A stretch of DNA of 6,285 bases from an uncultured Blautia sp. (GTDB lineage: Bacteria > Bacillota > Clostridia > Lachnospirales > Lachnospiraceae), in assembly GCA_934394595.1 (NCBI GenBank), contig CAKRRX010000146.1, positions 1-6,285 on the forward strand. Direction: 5' to 3'. This document shows, one piece after another, positions 6,259 to 6,285 of this stretch. The position numbers and the translations under genes are program-made. The number at the start of each line of letters is the position of its first letter. Positions within the stretch are counted from its first letter, which is position 1. The notes beneath the pieces were generated by a model that did not search any database, had not been told where the DNA came from, and saw only the letters and a program-made list of their open reading frames with translations.

Positions 6259-6285
6259 AATTGACTTCACCATTTTTTCGGTATA

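Noticed and set aside
6261..6285. T-rich stretch on the plus strand at the window edge as a terminator of an upstream gene.
   Set aside because: No GC-rich stem precedes the T run within the visible sequence, and too little flanking sequence is present to judge.
1..6285. CRISPR arrays, tRNA or rRNA genes, insertion sequences and long direct repeats.
   Set aside because: None was seen; minus-strand coding sequence fills essentially everything from position 1 to 6145, and the remaining 140 bases are explained by the promoter and leader.

Overview
The window looks like part of a chromosome from a low-to-moderate-GC, Gram-positive anaerobe of the Lachnospiraceae/Clostridia type. The evidence is strong purine-rich Shine-Dalgarno sites, a lipobox lipoprotein, a consensus sigma-A promoter and BcrA/LanF-style ABC transporter genes. 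The taxonomic placement is inference. All real genes lie on the minus strand, so the operon reads from high to low coordinates. No credible gene was found on the plus strand.

Layout in the direction of transcription. Bases 6285-6146 hold the control region: a perfect TTGACA-N17-TATAAT promoter whose -35 box is overlapped by a 14-bp site that matches the CcpA cre consensus at every position, then an A-rich leader of about 70 nt. Next come a secreted lipoprotein with a central coiled coil (6145-4766), two six-helix ABC-2-type permeases (4752-4000 and 4007-3108) and a fully equipped ABC ATPase with a glutamate in the Q-loop (3094-2429). These are followed by a second ABC ATPase-like protein that has lost essentially all catalytic motifs (2445-1795), a secreted, C-terminally membrane-anchored protein with tandem Ig-like domains (1798-278), and the start of a further membrane protein that runs off the window edge (285-1).

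The seven genes are separated by at most 13 nt or overlap by 4-17 nt, and I see no internal terminator, so they very probably form one translationally coupled transcription unit. The first half resembles a bacitracin/lantibiotic-type (BcrAB, LanFEG) exporter with two different permeases and one ATPase, preceded by a lipoprotein. The second half resembles a MacB/LolD/FtsEX-type module: a degenerate nucleotide-binding protein, an extracytoplasmic beta-rich protein where a MacA-like partner could be expected, and an FtsX/MacB-like permease. The joining of a competent ABC-2 transporter and a MacB-like module with a pseudo-ATPase under one catabolite-responsive promoter is the most unusual aspect. 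The substrate cannot be read from the sequence; peptide-antibiotic resistance or cell-envelope stress export is an inference from the family resemblance.
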